DNA of 64,000 bases from Candidatus Melainabacteria bacterium (GTDB taxonomy: Bacteria > Cyanobacteriota > Vampirovibrionia > Obscuribacterales > Obscuribacteraceae). The stretch lies in the NCBI GenBank assembly GCA_003242885.1, contig QKMZ01000006.1, forward strand, positions 372,001 to 436,000. The letters are read 5' to 3'. The position numbers were made by a program, and so were the translations under genes. Under the pieces are notes generated by a model. That model was not told where the DNA came from, did not search any database, and saw nothing but the letters and a program-made list of their open reading frames with translations. This document shows positions 63,564 through 64,000 of this stretch, in pieces (the first letter of the stretch is position 1; every line of letters begins with the position of its first letter).

Positions 63564-64000
63564 TCAGATTTTCAAAAGTCTGAAATATTCTTGCAAGTCC
63601 ATTCTGGAAATGCCTGCATTTTCCGGCGCCCAATGCTCGTCATATGCTTTTGAAATTGCCTCGATGTTCCTCAGCAGAAAAATGAGGAAAGATTTTTCGC
63701 GCCATCCGGTTAATTCGTCTGTCGCTGCGTTTTGCAATTCCTGGCGGCTGAGAAACCCGTCGCCATCCTGATCCATACTGTCAAAGGTTTTTAAGGCATA
63801 TTCGTGTATGTCTTGAAACGTTTGACTCAAGTTGATCCCGCCAGATGGGATCGGTACTTTTTTCCAGGCTTCTGCGCGCGGTGCTGCTTCACACGTGCCA
63901 TCCTCGCGTACCTCGATTTGTTCGAAATACTCTTGCAAATCAACTCGCGAAATTCCACGCTTTTCCGCTGCCCATTCTTCTTCATAAGCAGCGGAGATGT
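63564..64000 (-). CDS. EF-hand protein with internal duplication (5' end outside the window)
   Basis: Open from the right edge (at least 145 residues) to the stop at 63564. A canonical calcium loop DQDGDGFLSRQE sits between two copies of a repeat: ISAAYEEEWAAEKRGISRVD + LQEYFEQI near the edge, and ISKAYDEHWAPENAGISRMD + LQEYFRLL at the C terminus. The second has acidic positions replaced, so it may be a degenerate hand. It likely binds Ca2+; function unknown. Convergent with the GNAT gene 4 nt away. The full length is not seen. Confidence 0.75.
   Translation of the reverse strand, partial: ISAAYEEEWAAEKRGISRVDLQEYFEQIEVREDGTCEAAPRAEAWKKVPIPSGGINLSQTFQDIHEYALKTFDSMDQDGDGFLSRQELQNAATDELTGWREKSFLIFLLRNIEAISKAYDEHWAPENAGISRMDLQEYFRLLKI

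Overview
The window reads as chromosomal DNA of a Gram-negative-type, heterotrophic bacterium with roughly even base composition (judged by eye, not computed). It has no phage, insertion sequence, CRISPR array, rRNA or tRNA that I can see. The best guess for the organism is a non-photosynthetic relative of the Cyanobacteria (Melainabacteria/Vampirovibrionia, perhaps Obscuribacterales). The reasons are a DUF2993 protein, an AarF/ABC1 kinase, a YvcK with an N-terminal membrane anchor, several receptor-like Ser/Thr kinases, and respiratory-heterotroph genes (ETF, succinyl-CoA ligase, acyl-CoA dehydrogenase) with no photosynthesis gene. This is inference; no marker gene here settles it. GTG and TTG starts are frequent, often behind strong Shine-Dalgarno (SD) sequences.

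Layout. 1-7.6 kb: the 3' end of gcvPB, two hairpins, a pair of paralogous zinc-ribbon/two-TM proteins flanking an AraC-type regulator, an AarF-like kinase, RNase PH, a secreted DUF2993 protein and a tiny Thr-rich lipoprotein. 7.9-15.8 kb: gpmI, then a forward run of soluble histidine kinase, OmpR-type regulator, phoU, holA and a LOG-family enzyme, then etfB-etfA closed by a strong terminator. 16.0-22.0 kb: a tightly packed operon of MBOAT acyltransferase, SGNH-like protein, acyl carrier protein, PP-loop ATPase and AsnB-type amidotransferase. It resembles dltBCD with a different activating chemistry. 22.0-25.4 kb (reverse): a TadE/TadG-like set with a TPR protein. 25.5-30.4 kb: ribD/pfkA (reverse) and sucC-sucD (forward, strong terminator). 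30.5-37.1 kb: patatin, flavin reductase, yvcK with a RapZ C-terminal-domain protein, peptide deformylase, cobU and a YgjP-like metallopeptidase. 37.4-44.0 kb: fabF, then a 1773-residue cytoplasmic-looking helical protein built of ~95-residue degenerate repeats.

44.3-54.6 kb: cysE, small zinc-ribbon and coiled-coil proteins, an acyl-CoA dehydrogenase, rpe with a secreted helical-repeat protein, an OLD-type TOPRIM protein without an ATPase, a MATE exporter, a RadC-like JAB protein and ispG. 54.6-61.0 kb (reverse): three tandem Ser/Thr kinases, each kinase-TM-ectodomain with leucine-rich repeats and a shared linker module. 61.3-64.0 kb: a small unknown protein, miaB, a GNAT acetyltransferase and the 3' part of an EF-hand repeat protein running off the right edge.

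The most unusual items are the dlt-like operon with AsnB and PP-loop enzymes, the giant repeat protein, and the tandem receptor-kinase array.
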